A stretch of 64,000 nt of DNA, taken from the NCBI RefSeq assembly GCF_019443985.1, contig NZ_CP049303.1, positions 1,922,001 to 1,986,000 on the forward strand, in the 5' to 3' direction. The translations under genes were made by a program, and so were the position numbers. Source of the DNA: Liquorilactobacillus hordei DSM 19519 (GTDB lineage: Bacteria; Bacillota; Bacilli; Lactobacillales; Lactobacillaceae). The first letter of the stretch is position 1. Every line of letters begins with the position of its first letter. The notes under the pieces were generated by a model. The model saw only the letters and a program-made list of their open reading frames with translations, was not told where the DNA came from and did no database searches. Shown here piece by piece: positions 1 through 8,803 of the stretch.

Positions 1-174
1 ACCCATGTACTTTGCAGCACCCATCGATGTTTGAATTAAGATTGGTGTGTTTGTTTCTTGCGCAGCAGCAAGAATTGCACGAGTCCATTCCAAGTTATTT
101 GTGTTGAATGCTCCGACTGCATAGTGACCTGAGCGAGCAGCATCAAAGATTCCATTACCGTTTACGATTGACAT
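1..174 (-). CDS. fba: Class II fructose-bisphosphate aldolase, N-terminal part (cut by window edge)
   Basis: Fructose-1,6-bisphosphate aldolase of glycolysis, cytoplasmic. Only the first 58 codons lie in the window; the gene continues beyond base 1. The reading begins MSIVNGNGIFDAARSGHYAV and continues with AFNTNNLEWTRAILAAAQ and PILIQTSMGAAKYMG, the usual N-terminus of class II (zinc-dependent) aldolases, including the conserved AFN(T/V)NN stretch. The ATG at 174 follows an AGGAGG ribosome site (182-187). A possible promoter lies upstream. The fragment does not reach the zinc ligands, so family assignment rests on N-terminal similarity alone, which is nevertheless distinctive. Confidence 0.9.
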   Translation of the reverse strand, partial: MSIVNGNGIFDAARSGHYAVGAFNTNNLEWTRAILAAAQETNTPILIQTSMGAAKYMG

Positions 175-212
175 AAAACAGCCTCCTAAATTATATTACT
201 CTTTTGAGTACG

Positions 213-240
213 TCTATATTCTAACACATTTTCATGACAA
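213..240 (-). promoter_or_regulatory. Probable fba promoter
   Basis: On the minus strand TTGTCA (240-235) and TATAGA (218-213) are separated by 16 bases. They lie about 40 bases upstream of the fba start and ribosome site. The match to sigma-A consensus is moderate. Confidence 0.45.
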
Positions 241-313
241 TTCTAATTAATATTTGAAAGTTTTCACAAAAGGTTAGTACTAATAGCATAACTTTTCATT
301 AATGAGAACCTTC

Positions 314-469
314 TCAATGGTGCTTCTTTATTTTACGTGTATCCACAAGTGGGCAACCTACGTCTTCGCAATCATGACAACCGCTACTACCCTTCTTCAA
401 AAAACGTGAATATATTACATAAAAGAATGCTGAAAAAATTACTAATGCCAAAATAACTGTAGCAATCAT
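314..469 (-). CDS. FeoB-associated Cys-rich membrane protein
   Basis: A 51-residue protein. Residues 2-20 form one membrane helix (IATVILALVIFSAFFYVIY) and the cytoplasmic-side tail carries the cluster CHDCEDVGC (Cys31, Cys34, Cys39). This is the architecture of the small FeoB-associated Cys-rich proteins found 3' of feoB in many Firmicutes; their exact role in Fe(II) uptake is not settled. The ATG overlaps the feoB stop in an ATGA arrangement (466-469), so translation is probably coupled. A short palindrome TGAGAA-CC-TTCTCA (304-317) overlaps the stop codon and may be a weak terminator or a regulator site. Confidence 0.85.
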   Translation of the reverse strand: MIATVILALVIFSAFFYVIYSRFLKKGSSGCHDCEDVGCPLVDTRKIKKHH

Positions 470-2592
470 ATTATCGTACTTCCTTTCATTTCGTCTTGAA
501 TTTCAAATATCTGCTCATTTTTGTCTTTCTTAATAACCAAACAATATGCAAATACAGCAATGACTACTAAAACTGCTGTAACAGCCTGCCAACTAATATT
601 ATTATTAACTAGTTGGTAAGATTGAAATAGCAATAAAGCTACTAAATATGCAACGGCCGTCTGATACCCTACGGCCTTCAGTGTCCATTTTACATCCCCA
701 TATTCTTTATACATTGTACCAATTGCAGCGAAACATGGAGCACAAAGTAAATTAAATGCTAAGAACGAATAGCCCGCCATTGCTGAATATGTACCTCTCA
801 ATGATTCTGCAAAGGCTGTTGCTGTCCCGCTTCCAAACGCAATTCTAAGTGTACCAACACAATTCTCTTTTGCAATTAAACCAGCTATAACCGCAACGGT
901 AGCCCGCCAATCTCCAAAACCCAAGGGAGCAAATAGTGGTGCTAAGATTGTTCCGAAAGTCTTCAACATACTTTTTGACTGTGAAACAGCTTGTAATCTA
1001 AAATTAAAATTCGAAAGAAACCAAATCAAGACACATGAAGCAAAAATAATTGTTCCAGCTTTTTTAATAAAGCCACTTGCCCTATTAATCACCTGATTCA
1101 AGACATTCGCTGCTCTTGGAAAATGATATGCTGGTAATTCCATCACAAAAGGTAGTGGTGGCCCAGAAAACAATCTAGTTCTTTTCAAAAAAATTCCCGA
1201 ACCAACAACTGCAAGCATTCCCATAAAATATGCGGAAGGCGCTATCCAACTTTGATTTGGAAAAAAAGTCCCTGAAATAAGTGCTATCACAGTTAATTTA
1301 GCTGAACAGGGCATAAAAGTCGTAAGCATGATTGTCATTTTTCGATCTTTTTCGTTTTCAATTGTTCGCGTCGCCATTATTCCAGGAACTCCGCATCCCG
1401 TAGAAATTAACATTGGAATAAATGATTTTCCTGACAAATTAAATTTATGAAATATTCGATCCATTACAAAGGCAATTCTTGCCATATAGCCGCAATCTTC
1501 TAAAATACCCAGACACAAAAACAGCATCATTATCTGTGGAACAAATCCCAAAATTGAGCCCATCCCATTAATTATTCCATCAACAATCAGTCCCTGCATC
1601 CAGCCTGCGACTTGTAAACTTTTTAAAATAGAAGTTACATAATTGGGAATCCATTCCCCAAAAAGAACATCGTTGACCCAATCTGACCCCATAGTACCAA
1701 TTGTCTGAATAGATAAATAATAAATTAACCACATGACTAAAACAAAAATAGGTAAAGCCAAAAAGCGATTGGTCAAAACCACGTCCAATCTATCACTCAA
1801 ACTTGCTTGAAAATCATCTGTAGAAATCACTGACATCTCAACTATTTTTGAAATAAAATCATAACGTGCATTGACAATTATACTGTCACTATTTTCACCA
1901 AATATCTCTTCCGCTGTTTCAATTATTGCTTTAATATCTTTTTTCTTTTTTTCATTAAGCTGAAGCTCTTCATTGATTTGCTCATCACATTCAAACAACT
2001 TGATTGCATACCATCTTAGCTTATCTGCTGGTACGATACTCCTGATTGTATCTTGAATCATGCTCAGAGCACTTTCAAGTCGTTCATCATACTCTGGATA
2101 GGTGTACTCTGCCTGATTACTTTCAATTTCTTTTTCTAATTTCTGAATGTTTTTCTTTTTTAATGCACTGATCCATACGATTTTTAGAGATAGAAGATAA
2201 GAAAGCTTCCCTATATTTATTTTTTTTCCTGATTTTTCAGCAATATCCATCATATTCAACGCTAGGACTAATGGAGTTCCAGTCTCCATTAGTTGCAATG
2301 TTAAGTATAGGTTTCTTTCTAAGTTGGTTGAATCAACTACATCAACAACTAAATCAGGTTGCTGACTTATTATAAAGTTCCTAGTTACTCTTTCTTCTAT
2401 ACTGTAGGGTGACAAGGAATATGTACCTGGTAAATCTTGAATAATAATACTAGCATTTGTTTTTAATTTTCCAGATTTTTTTTCAACCGTAACTCCTGGC
2501 CAGTTGCCGATTGTTTGGTTTGAACCAGTAAGCAAATTAAAAAGAGTCGTTTTCCCACTATTGGGATTTCCTACGAGGGCAACATTTCCCAT
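466..2592 (-). CDS. feoB: Ferrous iron transport GTPase FeoB
   Basis: Inner-membrane Fe(II) transporter with a cytosolic G-protein domain, 708 aa, normal length. The G domain shows G1 GNPNSGKT (residues 8-15), switch region GVTVE (33-37), G3 DLPG (53-56) and G4 NMMD (113-116). A helical spacer of about 100 residues follows. The C-terminal two thirds is hydrophobic, with the Gate motif GCGVPGIMATRT near residue 400. The gene overlaps the 3' end of feoA by 22 bases and its stop overlaps the start of the Cys-rich partner, so the three form one operon. Regulation is probably through the Fur-like site in front of feoA. Confidence 0.97.
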   Translation of the reverse strand: MGNVALVGNPNSGKTTLFNLLTGSNQTIGNWPGVTVEKKSGKLKTNASIIIQDLPGTYSLSPYSIEERVTRNFIISQQPDLVVDVVDSTNLERNLYLTLQLMETGTPLVLALNMMDIAEKSGKKINIGKLSYLLSLKIVWISALKKKNIQKLEKEIESNQAEYTYPEYDERLESALSMIQDTIRSIVPADKLRWYAIKLFECDEQINEELQLNEKKKKDIKAIIETAEEIFGENSDSIIVNARYDFISKIVEMSVISTDDFQASLSDRLDVVLTNRFLALPIFVLVMWLIYYLSIQTIGTMGSDWVNDVLFGEWIPNYVTSILKSLQVAGWMQGLIVDGIINGMGSILGFVPQIMMLFLCLGILEDCGYMARIAFVMDRIFHKFNLSGKSFIPMLISTGCGVPGIMATRTIENEKDRKMTIMLTTFMPCSAKLTVIALISGTFFPNQSWIAPSAYFMGMLAVVGSGIFLKRTRLFSGPPLPFVMELPAYHFPRAANVLNQVINRASGFIKKAGTIIFASCVLIWFLSNFNFRLQAVSQSKSMLKTFGTILAPLFAPLGFGDWRATVAVIAGLIAKENCVGTLRIAFGSGTATAFAESLRGTYSAMAGYSFLAFNLLCAPCFAAIGTMYKEYGDVKWTLKAVGYQTAVAYLVALLLFQSYQLVNNNISWQAVTAVLVVIAVFAYCLVIKKDKNEQIFEIQDEMKGSTII

Positions 2593-3065
2593 TTCTCCAC
2601 ACTCCTAACAACCACATAATCAGCTTCTTCTTTACGTAAACTCAACTTATATCCTCGTAATTCAATCTCTATTGGATCACCCAACGGAGCAATTTGACAA
2701 ACTCTAATCAAGGTATGTCCTGTCAATCCCATATCCAATAACCGTCTTCTTAAAGGACGAGAGCCATTAATTTTGATAGCAATTCCCTCATCACCGACAC
2801 CCAACTGGGATAATCTCTTCAATTCATCGTCTCGTTGTTCATCGGCACTAATCACAAGTAAATTACTTGCAAGTGATTCATTTAACGCTAGCCTTTGTCC
2901 CTTCAAAACGATTACTTTACCTGTATCGCTAGTTCCACTCAATAAAGTAATTGTTGTATTATTCACAATTCCAATCTCATTAAGCCGCCTTACCAATTTC
3001 TTATTTCCAAGTATCTCCGTAATAATATAACTACCTTTTTTATTAATTTCAGCTAACGTCTTCAT
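2571..3065 (-). CDS. feoA: Double-domain FeoA
   Basis: Small cytosolic SH3-like partner of FeoB. At 164 aa it is about twice the usual 75-85 aa. Two FeoA units are visible: roughly residues 1-72 (GNKKLVRRLNEIGIVNNTTI ... GQRLALNESLASNLLV) and 82-157 (GSRPLRRRLLDMGLTGHTLI ... GYKLSLRKEEADYVVV). Each carries the L..(R/N)RL..(I/M)G(I/L) motif and the family's closing LxLxxxxA segment. A tandem fusion could replace two FeoA chains in the FeoB complex; that is inference. It is the first gene of the operon, with an AGGTG-type ribosome site and a Fur-like palindrome immediately upstream. Confidence 0.93.
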   Translation of the reverse strand: MKTLAEINKKGSYIITEILGNKKLVRRLNEIGIVNNTTITLLSGTSDTGKVIVLKGQRLALNESLASNLLVISADEQRDDELKRLSQLGVGDEGIAIKINGSRPLRRRLLDMGLTGHTLIRVCQIAPLGDPIEIELRGYKLSLRKEEADYVVVRSVEKWEMLPS

Positions 3066-3081
3066 TGATTAATTCACCTCT

Positions 3082-3102
3082 AAATGAGAACTGTTTTCAT
3101 TT
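3082..3102. promoter_or_regulatory. Fur-like operator in front of feoA
   Basis: A near-perfect inverted repeat with 10-base arms (9 of 10 paired) and one central base. Its core TGAGAAC-T-GTTTTCA keeps the 7-1-7 spacing and the TGAnAA...TTnTCA positions of the Fur box. It lies 5-10 bases upstream of the feoA ribosome site, a place fit for repression. Family known: Fur represses feo in many bacteria. The link to this site is inference. Confidence 0.5.
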
Positions 3103-3144
3103 ATGTAAAAAGTATCACAAATTTTTTTCTAGTACAATCCTTTT

Positions 3145-3196
3145 TTATAAAAAAAGAGACCACCAAAACTATCATGTTTTGTGTAGCCTCTCTAAT
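3145..3196 (-). terminator. Terminator of the pst-phoU operon
   Basis: On the minus strand a long imperfect stem (AGAGGCTACACAAAAC paired with GTTTTGGTGGTCTCT) is followed by a run of seven T. It lies about 70 bases past the phoU stop. Confidence 0.8.
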
Positions 3197-3261
3197 ATCA
3201 TTAACGAATCCCATAAAAACAGGTTTTAAAATGTTAAATTTTATTCATTTTGCCCAACTAA

Positions 3262-3939
3262 TTAATTGCTTTTGGTAGCCTCGGTTGGCCCCAATTCAAC
3301 AATTCTTCCCGTATTTGTGTAGACAATCCATTCAGAAACATTAGTTATATAATCACCCATTCTTTCAAAATGAGTAGCCATCACCATGTATTCTGAACCA
3401 ACACCCACAAAATCAGAATCAGTCTGCATTGCATTCAGTGCTTTTCTTCTAACCTGACGCAAGTAGTCATCATTCACTTCATCGTTATCGGCCAAGCTTC
3501 GTGCTTTTTCTTCATCATTATGAACATAAGCATCAATTACATCCAATAACATTTTGTGGACATGCTGGCTCATTGCCACCAACAATTCCTCAATTTCTTT
3601 ATTACGATTTTCTTCACTAATTCGCTTGACTGAATGGACAATACTTACAGCATGATCACCAATTCTTTCTAAATCTGAACTTGCCTTTAATATTGTGATT
3701 AACACTCTTAGATCACTAGCAACAGGCTGTTGTAATGCAATAACTTGAGCAGTTTTTCTTTCAAGGTAAATTTCACTTTCATTTATTGCAAAATCATTTT
3801 CCAAGACTTTTTTGGCAAGTTCTTCGTCATGATTTTGAAAAACACTAGTTGCATTTTCAAGTGCTTTTGCAACATCAAAGCCCATTTTAGCAAAATCTTG
3901 ATGCAGATTTTCAATTTGTTTCTCTAAAATTTTTCTCAT
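3262..3939 (-). CDS. phoU: Phosphate signalling regulator PhoU
   Basis: Cytoplasmic negative regulator that links the Pst transporter to the PhoR/PhoP two-component system, 225 aa, normal length. Two PhoU three-helix bundles are visible, each with its metal-site motif: ERIGDHAVSI near residue 93 and ERMGDYITNVSEW near residue 190. It is the last gene of the pst operon, 18 bases after the second pstB, with a GGGGGAATT ribosome site before ATG. PhoR/PhoP themselves are not in the window. Confidence 0.95.
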   Translation of the reverse strand: MRKILEKQIENLHQDFAKMGFDVAKALENATSVFQNHDEELAKKVLENDFAINESEIYLERKTAQVIALQQPVASDLRVLITILKASSDLERIGDHAVSIVHSVKRISEENRNKEIEELLVAMSQHVHKMLLDVIDAYVHNDEEKARSLADNDEVNDDYLRQVRRKALNAMQTDSDFVGVGSEYMVMATHFERMGDYITNVSEWIVYTNTGRIVELGPTEATKSN

Positions 3940-3957
3940 CTTAATTCCCCCTTGTGC

Positions 3958-4713
3958 CTATCCGAATCGTCCACTAATATAGTCATCTGTTTCTTGTCTC
4001 TTCGGGTTCAGAAATACCCCTTTTGTTTTTCCTTCTTCAATTAATTCTCCATTCAAGAAGAAAGCGGTCCTATCGGAAATTCTTGAAGCTTGTTGTAAGT
4101 TATGTGTCACTATAATAATAGTATAATTATCTCTAATTGTTAAAAGCATATCTTCGATTAAACCACTTGATACTGGGTCAAGTGCTGAAGTTGGTTCATC
4201 AAGTAAAATGACATCAGGTTGAACAGCCAACACTCTCGCAATGCAAACACGTTGTTGTTGCCCACCTGAAAGGGAAAGTGCACTTTTATGCAAATCATCT
4301 TTAACTTCATCCCAAACAGCAGCTTGTTTTAAACTTTGTTCGACACGCTCATCCAATAACTGCTTATCTTTAATTCCAGCTATACGCAATCCGTAGGTAA
4401 CATTTTCGTAAATTGAAAAAGGAAATGGATTAGGCTGTTGAAAAACCATTCCAACTTTTTTCCTGAGATCAACTGTATCCATCTTTGGACTATAGATATC
4501 TTGACCATTAATTCTGATGCTTCCTGTCATTGTAACAGAAGGTATTAAATCATTCATCCGATTAAGTGTCCTTAAATAAGTTGATTTACCACAACCAGAT
4601 GGTCCAATTAATGCATTGATCCCTTTAGCCGGAAATGCTAGATTAATCCCCTTCAAAGCCTCTTTTTTTCCATAATACAAATGTATATCTTTTGTAGTAA
4701 TAAATTCTTCCAT
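3958..4713 (-). CDS. pstB: Phosphate ABC transporter ATPase, second copy
   Basis: ATP-binding subunit of the high-affinity phosphate importer, 251 aa. Walker A is GPSGCGKST (37-45); the signature [15 protein letters not shown] and Walker [15 protein letters not shown] follow; the switch is [14 protein letters not shown] good AGGAGG site precedes ATG. It lies 11 bases after the other pstB and is clearly a paralogue, not a copy: the two differ along most of their length. Lactobacilli and streptococci commonly carry two adjacent pstB genes; whether they form a mixed dimer is not visible here. Confidence 0.95.
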   Translation of the reverse strand: MEEFITTKDIHLYYGKKEALKGINLAFPAKGINALIGPSGCGKSTYLRTLNRMNDLIPSVTMTGSIRINGQDIYSPKMDTVDLRKKVGMVFQQPNPFPFSIYENVTYGLRIAGIKDKQLLDERVEQSLKQAAVWDEVKDDLHKSALSLSGGQQQRVCIARVLAVQPDVILLDEPTSALDPVSSGLIEDMLLTIRDNYTIIIVTHNLQQASRISDRTAFFLNGELIEEGKTKGVFLNPKRQETDDYISGRFG

Positions 4714-4724
4714 ATCAGCGCCTC

Positions 4725-5534
4725 CTAGCCAAAGTTCCCAGAAATATAGTCATTTGTTGCTGTGACTTTTGGTGTTGTAAAAATATGCTTTGTCTTATCA
4801 TATTCTAGAATATGACCTAAATGGAAGAAAGCAGTATAATCACTAATTCGCGAAGCCTGTTGCATGTTATGCGTCACTATAATAATAGTATAACGCTTCT
4901 TTAACTCAACTAGGGTTTCTTCGATTTTACTTGTTGAAATCGGATCAAGAGCACTAGCTGGTTCATCAAGCAGTAAAATGTCTGGTTTCATAGCAATTGT
5001 GCGCGCAATACAAAGACGTTGCTGTTGGCCTCCTGATAATGACCATGCACTTTTATTTAAATCATCTTTAACTTCATCCCAAAGAGCGGCATCTTTTAGA
5101 CTGCTTTCAACAATCTCTTCTAATTTTTTCTTATTTTTCAAACCTTGTTCTTTCAAAGCAAATGTAATGTTCTCACGAATAGATTTTGAAAAAGGATTAG
5201 GTCTTTGAAAAACCATCCCAATGTGTTTTCTCATCTCATAAACATTAATTTTCTTTGAATTGACATTCAATCCACGATATTGAATCTCACCTTCTACTCG
5301 GGCAACATTGTCGTTCATCCGATTTAATGAGCGTAGATATGTTGATTTACCCGATCCAGAAGCACCAATTAAAGACGTAATTCTATATCTTTCAAATTCC
5401 AAATCACCATCAAAAAGTGCATGATTATCACCATAGAAAACTTGTAAATTCTTAGTAGCAATCGCAAGTTCATGTTCATTAGAATCAAATTTTAAAATAT
5501 TTTTTTCATTAAAATCATATTTATTAATACCCAT
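4725..5534 (-). CDS. pstB: Phosphate ABC transporter ATPase, first copy
   Basis: ATP-binding subunit of the Pst importer, 269 aa from the chosen ATG at 5534. The GGAGG site sits 8 bases from this ATG and only 5 from an alternative TTG at 5537. Walker A is GASGSGKST; signature [15 protein letters not shown]; Walker [14 protein letters not shown]. It has about 20 more residues at the N-terminus than the second PstB. Gene order pstC-pstA-pstB-pstB-phoU supports the assignment. Confidence 0.95.
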   Translation of the reverse strand: MGINKYDFNEKNILKFDSNEHELAIATKNLQVFYGDNHALFDGDLEFERYRITSLIGASGSGKSTYLRSLNRMNDNVARVEGEIQYRGLNVNSKKINVYEMRKHIGMVFQRPNPFSKSIRENITFALKEQGLKNKKKLEEIVESSLKDAALWDEVKDDLNKSAWSLSGGQQQRLCIARTIAMKPDILLLDEPASALDPISTSKIEETLVELKKRYTIIIVTHNMQQASRISDYTAFFHLGHILEYDKTKHIFTTPKVTATNDYISGNFG

Positions 5535-5546
5535 CAACGAATCCTC

Positions 5547-6434
5547 CTACTTGGTTGCTGTTAATTTACGATATACTTGATTACCAATCAAACGTGCAGA
5601 AAAATTGAAAATCAAAACCGCAATTATTAAAACAGCAGATGATCCAGCTGAGACCGCTGCCGCATCAGGCATAACACCCTCAGAATTAATTTTCCAAATA
5701 TGGACTGCCAAAGTTTCGGCTGGTCTCATCAAATTAAGTGGACTGGTTGTGTTGAACGGGTTCCAGTTACCAAAATCAATATTAGTTGCACTTTGACCAG
5801 CAGTATAAATTAAAGCAGCTGCTTCCCCAAAGACACGACCAGCACCTAAGACAACACCTGTTATAATTCCAGGAAGTGCTTCTGGTAAAATAATTTTAGT
5901 TACTGTTTTCCATTTCGACAATCCCAAAGCTAGGCCCGCTTCTCTTTGGAGATCAGGTACTGCTCTTAGTGATTCTTCAATATTCCTAGTTAGTAAAGGT
6001 AAGTTAAAGAACGTAAGTGCGATTGCACCAGACAAAATTGAAAAGCCCATTCCCATCTGAACAACAAATAATAAGAATCCAAATAACCCCACAACAACTG
6101 ATGGTAGTGAACTTAAGACTTCAATTGCCATCCGCACTGTAGCAGTAAACATATTCTTTGGAGCATATTCAGACAGAAATATTCCTGCACCTAATGAAAT
6201 TGGAAAAGAAATTATTAAAGTTAACAATAATAAATAAATAGAATTAAATAATTGCACCCCGATACCTCCACCACTTGTAAAAGCTTGTGATGCAGCAGTC
6301 AAAAAGTGCCAGGAAATATGCGGAACACCTGAGATTAAAATGTCACCTAATAAGAAAGCTAGAATTAAAACAACTAGCCCAGCAATGACACGAATAACTG
6401 TAATAGCTATATTATTTTGTAATTTTGTTTTCAT
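5547..6434 (-). CDS. pstA: Phosphate ABC transporter permease PstA
   Basis: Membrane subunit of the phosphate importer, 295 aa, six predicted helices. The permease loop is visible as LREAGLALGLSKWKTVTKIILPEALPGI (EAA-type motif, contacts the ATPase). I chose the ATG at 6434 (MKTKLQNNIAITVIRVIAGL) because an AAGGGAG site lies 8 bases upstream and the gene then starts one base after the pstC stop (6436-6438). An in-frame ATG at 6458 lies inside pstC and lacks a site. Confidence 0.94.
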   Translation of the reverse strand: MKTKLQNNIAITVIRVIAGLVVLILAFLLGDILISGVPHISWHFLTAASQAFTSGGGIGVQLFNSIYLLLLTLIISFPISLGAGIFLSEYAPKNMFTATVRMAIEVLSSLPSVVVGLFGFLLFVVQMGMGFSILSGAIALTFFNLPLLTRNIEESLRAVPDLQREAGLALGLSKWKTVTKIILPEALPGIITGVVLGAGRVFGEAAALIYTAGQSATNIDFGNWNPFNTTSPLNLMRPAETLAVHIWKINSEGVMPDAAAVSAGSSAVLIIAVLIFNFSARLIGNQVYRKLTATK

Positions 6435-6435
6435 A

Positions 6436-7353
6436 TTACATTCTCCCTTTGCGTCCAATAAATCTTACAATAATGTTGAAGACCAATGACATTAATAAAA
6501 GCATTAATGCAAGTGACCAAAGCGCATTATTACCCACAGTACCCATAACTGTGTTCCCGATTCCCATTGTAAGTACACTTGTCAGGGTTGATGCCGGTGA
6601 CAATAACCCCTTAGGCATTACCGCTGCATTACCAATAACCATCTGAACAGCAAGTGCCTCACCAAATGCACGAGCCATACCAAAAATAATTGCAGTTAAA
6701 ATACCAGATGTTGACGAACGTAGAAGAACTTTATAGATAGTTTGCCATTTTGTCGCACCTAATGCCAAGGAAGCTTCTTTGTAGTAACGTGGGACCGCTC
6801 TTAAACTATCTACAGTCATTGATGTAACAGTTGGAAGAACCATTACGAATAACACGAATGCTCCAGACAATATACCATATCCTGATCCACCCAAATGTGT
6901 TCTAACAAATGGTACAACTACGGACAAACCGATAAAACCATAAACAACTGAAGGAATTCCTACCAAAAGCTCAATAACACTTTGTAAAAGCTTTTCGCCA
7001 CGTTTAGAAGCTACCTCTGTCATATACAATGCTGTCCCAATTGCAAAGGGAGCCGCAAAAATAACCGCTAGAATCGTTACCCCAAAAGAACCCGTAATCA
7101 TTGGTAAGGCTCCTAAAAGTGGATTACCAGCTTTGTCTGTTGCGGAAGGATTCCAATTTGTTCCAAAGAGAAAATCTCCTATATTTGCTTTATTAACTAC
7201 AAAAGTTGCCAGTCCCTTCGTTGCAACGAAAGCAAAAATTGATAACACAACAATCACTATTAATGATATGCATGAATACGATAGAATTTTACCAATTATA
7301 TCTTGTCTTGTTTCCTTTGATGTACTTTGAATCTTATCCTTGATAGGATCCAT
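6436..7353 (-). CDS. pstC: Phosphate ABC transporter permease PstC
   Basis: Membrane subunit of the phosphate importer, 305 aa with the start at ATG 7353 (MDPIKDKIQSTSK), which has a GGAGAGGT site. A longer reading from 7428 has no site and adds a non-homologous leader. About six helices; the EAA-type loop reads YYKEASLALGATKWQTIYKVLL. It lies between pstS and pstA. The N-terminal extension before the first helix is about 25 residues, normal for PstC. Confidence 0.94.
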   Translation of the reverse strand: MDPIKDKIQSTSKETRQDIIGKILSYSCISLIVIVVLSIFAFVATKGLATFVVNKANIGDFLFGTNWNPSATDKAGNPLLGALPMITGSFGVTILAVIFAAPFAIGTALYMTEVASKRGEKLLQSVIELLVGIPSVVYGFIGLSVVVPFVRTHLGGSGYGILSGAFVLFVMVLPTVTSMTVDSLRAVPRYYKEASLALGATKWQTIYKVLLRSSTSGILTAIIFGMARAFGEALAVQMVIGNAAVMPKGLLSPASTLTSVLTMGIGNTVMGTVGNNALWSLALMLLLMSLVFNIIVRFIGRKGRM

Positions 7354-7464
7354 TAAAATCACCTCTCCACCAAAATTTGGGAGTAAACTAAATGAATTTT
7401 CACTTAGTTCACCCCCATTAACCGTCATTGTCTAATGCGGTAACCTTAAAACTATTACAACTTG

Positions 7465-8361
7465 TTATTTAATATCCGTAACTTTATTATTTGCATCTTT
7501 TTGAACTTTCATCTTGCTTATAGAAACGTAACCAAGTTCCTTAACCAAACTCTTTTGAACTTTGTCAGATTTCATGTAGTCAAGAAATGCTTTTGTAGCT
7601 GCATTTGGTGTACCTTTTGTATACATATGTTCATATGACCAAATTTTCCATTTGTTTGTTGTTACATTTGCATCAGTTGGTTTTACACCATCAACTGATA
7701 CTTCTTGAATACTAGAAGTAACGTATGAAAATGCTAAGTAACTAATAGCACCTGGTGTTTCAGCAACCATCTTTTGAACAGTTCCGTTTGAATCTTGTTC
7801 TTGAGATTTAGCAGCTGTTTCGCCATTCATAACATTTGTTTCGAAGGTTGCACGTGTACCACTACCCTCTGCACGATTAATTAAAACGATGTCTTGATCC
7901 TTACCACCTACATCTTTCCAGTTGGTAATCTTACCAGTAAAGATGTTACGCAATTGCTTCATTGTTAAGTTCTTAACACCCACGCTCTTGTTGACCACAG
8001 GAGCCATTCCCACAACGGCAACCTTGTTGTCTTGAAGCTTGCTTGCTGTTATACCATCACTGTGCTGTGCAAAGATATCTGAGTTACCAATTGTTACTGC
8101 ACCAGATTGAACTTGGCTTAAACCTGTTCCAGAACCTCCACCTTGGACAGTAATACTTACTTTAGAATTATCCGTTTGGAAATTTTCCGCAGCTTTTTCT
8201 ACTAATGGTTGCAATGCTGTTGATCCAACAATTGTAATCTTACCTGATACTGCCTTACTTGAAGCAGATGAAGATGATGAACTTGAATTAGATTTCCCGC
8301 ATCCCACAAGGATAGCCGAAGCGGCAATAATAACTGTAGCAATTTTGGTGAGCTTTTTCAT
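7465..8361 (-). CDS. pstS: Phosphate-binding lipoprotein PstS
   Basis: Extracellular phosphate-binding subunit, 298 aa from ATG 8361 (AAGGA site; the longer reading from 8394 has none). Signal peptide MKKLTKIATVIIAASAILVGC with the lipobox LVGC, Cys21 being the lipidated residue. A short Ser-rich linker follows. Phosphate-contacting stretches visible are IVGSTALQPL, GGGSGTG and NRAEGSGTRATF. It is the first gene of the operon and is preceded by a PhoP box, so induction under phosphate limitation is likely. Confidence 0.96.
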   Translation of the reverse strand: MKKLTKIATVIIAASAILVGCGKSNSSSSSSSASSKAVSGKITIVGSTALQPLVEKAAENFQTDNSKVSITVQGGGSGTGLSQVQSGAVTIGNSDIFAQHSDGITASKLQDNKVAVVGMAPVVNKSVGVKNLTMKQLRNIFTGKITNWKDVGGKDQDIVLINRAEGSGTRATFETNVMNGETAAKSQEQDSNGTVQKMVAETPGAISYLAFSYVTSSIQEVSVDGVKPTDANVTTNKWKIWSYEHMYTKGTPNAATKAFLDYMKSDKVQKSLVKELGYVSISKMKVQKDANNKVTDIK

Positions 8362-8395
8362 TTTTTTTCTTCTTCCTTTCGTTGTTACAAACATT

Positions 8396-8449
8396 ATTCT
8401 ATTACATGATTGTAAAGATAAACGTCACTTTATTGTAACGTTTGTGTAA
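8396..8449 (-). promoter_or_regulatory. PhoP box and promoter of the pst operon
   Basis: Read on the minus strand, four TTACA-like hexamers recur at exactly 11-base steps: TTACAC (8449-8444), TTACAA (8438-8433), TGACGT (8427-8422) and TTTACA (8416-8411). A weak fifth unit lies at 8405-8400. This is the TT(A/C/T)A(C/T)A plus 5-base-spacer layout of Bacillus-type PhoP core sites. A -10 like TAGAAT (8401-8396) places the box at about -22 to -60, the position known for activation. Confidence 0.7.
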
Positions 8450-8494
8450 AGGAATGTTTTTTATATATTTAGTCTTAATGCCTTTTCCATAAAT

Positions 8495-8803
8495 TTAAGA
8501 AATGTGATTTTCAATCAAAATTTGTTTGACAATCTTTTCTATTTCTTCCGTTTTTGTCCATTCTTCAAAATGATCGAACTGCTCTTCAGGCATCTCAAAG
8601 TTTTCGTTTATGTAGTTCTCATACTCGATAACACTCGTTGAACGTGGAATGTTAAGCTGTAAAATTCTGACATCTTTAATCAAATCCCTCTGTACTGCTA
8701 ACTCTGCCCTACCATTTTGAACCATATTTGATATTTCAAAATATTTTGTTCCATCTTTCCGTGTTATTTCTTCAATCAGCGTCAAAGTTTCGTGACTTTT
8801 CAT
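8495..8803 (-). CDS. Hypothetical protein, 102 aa
   Basis: I do not recognise this family. It is a soluble acidic protein with no signal or membrane segment. It starts MKSHETLTLIEEITRKDGTK and ends with a Glu-rich helical stretch (EEQFDHFEEWTKTEEIEKIVKQ). The ATG at 8803 has an AAAGGATGAGG site, which supports real translation. It lies upstream of pstS in the same direction, but the PhoP box stands between them, so it is probably a separate unit. Confidence 0.65.
   Translation of the reverse strand: MKSHETLTLIEEITRKDGTKYFEISNMVQNGRAELAVQRDLIKDVRILQLNIPRSTSVIEYENYINENFEMPEEQFDHFEEWTKTEEIEKIVKQILIENHIS

Noticed and set aside
304..317. TGAGAA-CC-TTCTCA as a second Fur box
   Set aside because: Even-length palindrome lacks the 7-1-7 spacing and lies at the end of a coding region; weak terminator is as likely.
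3958..5534. Two pstB genes as a duplication artefact
   Set aside because: The proteins differ throughout and paired pstB genes are usual in lactobacilli.
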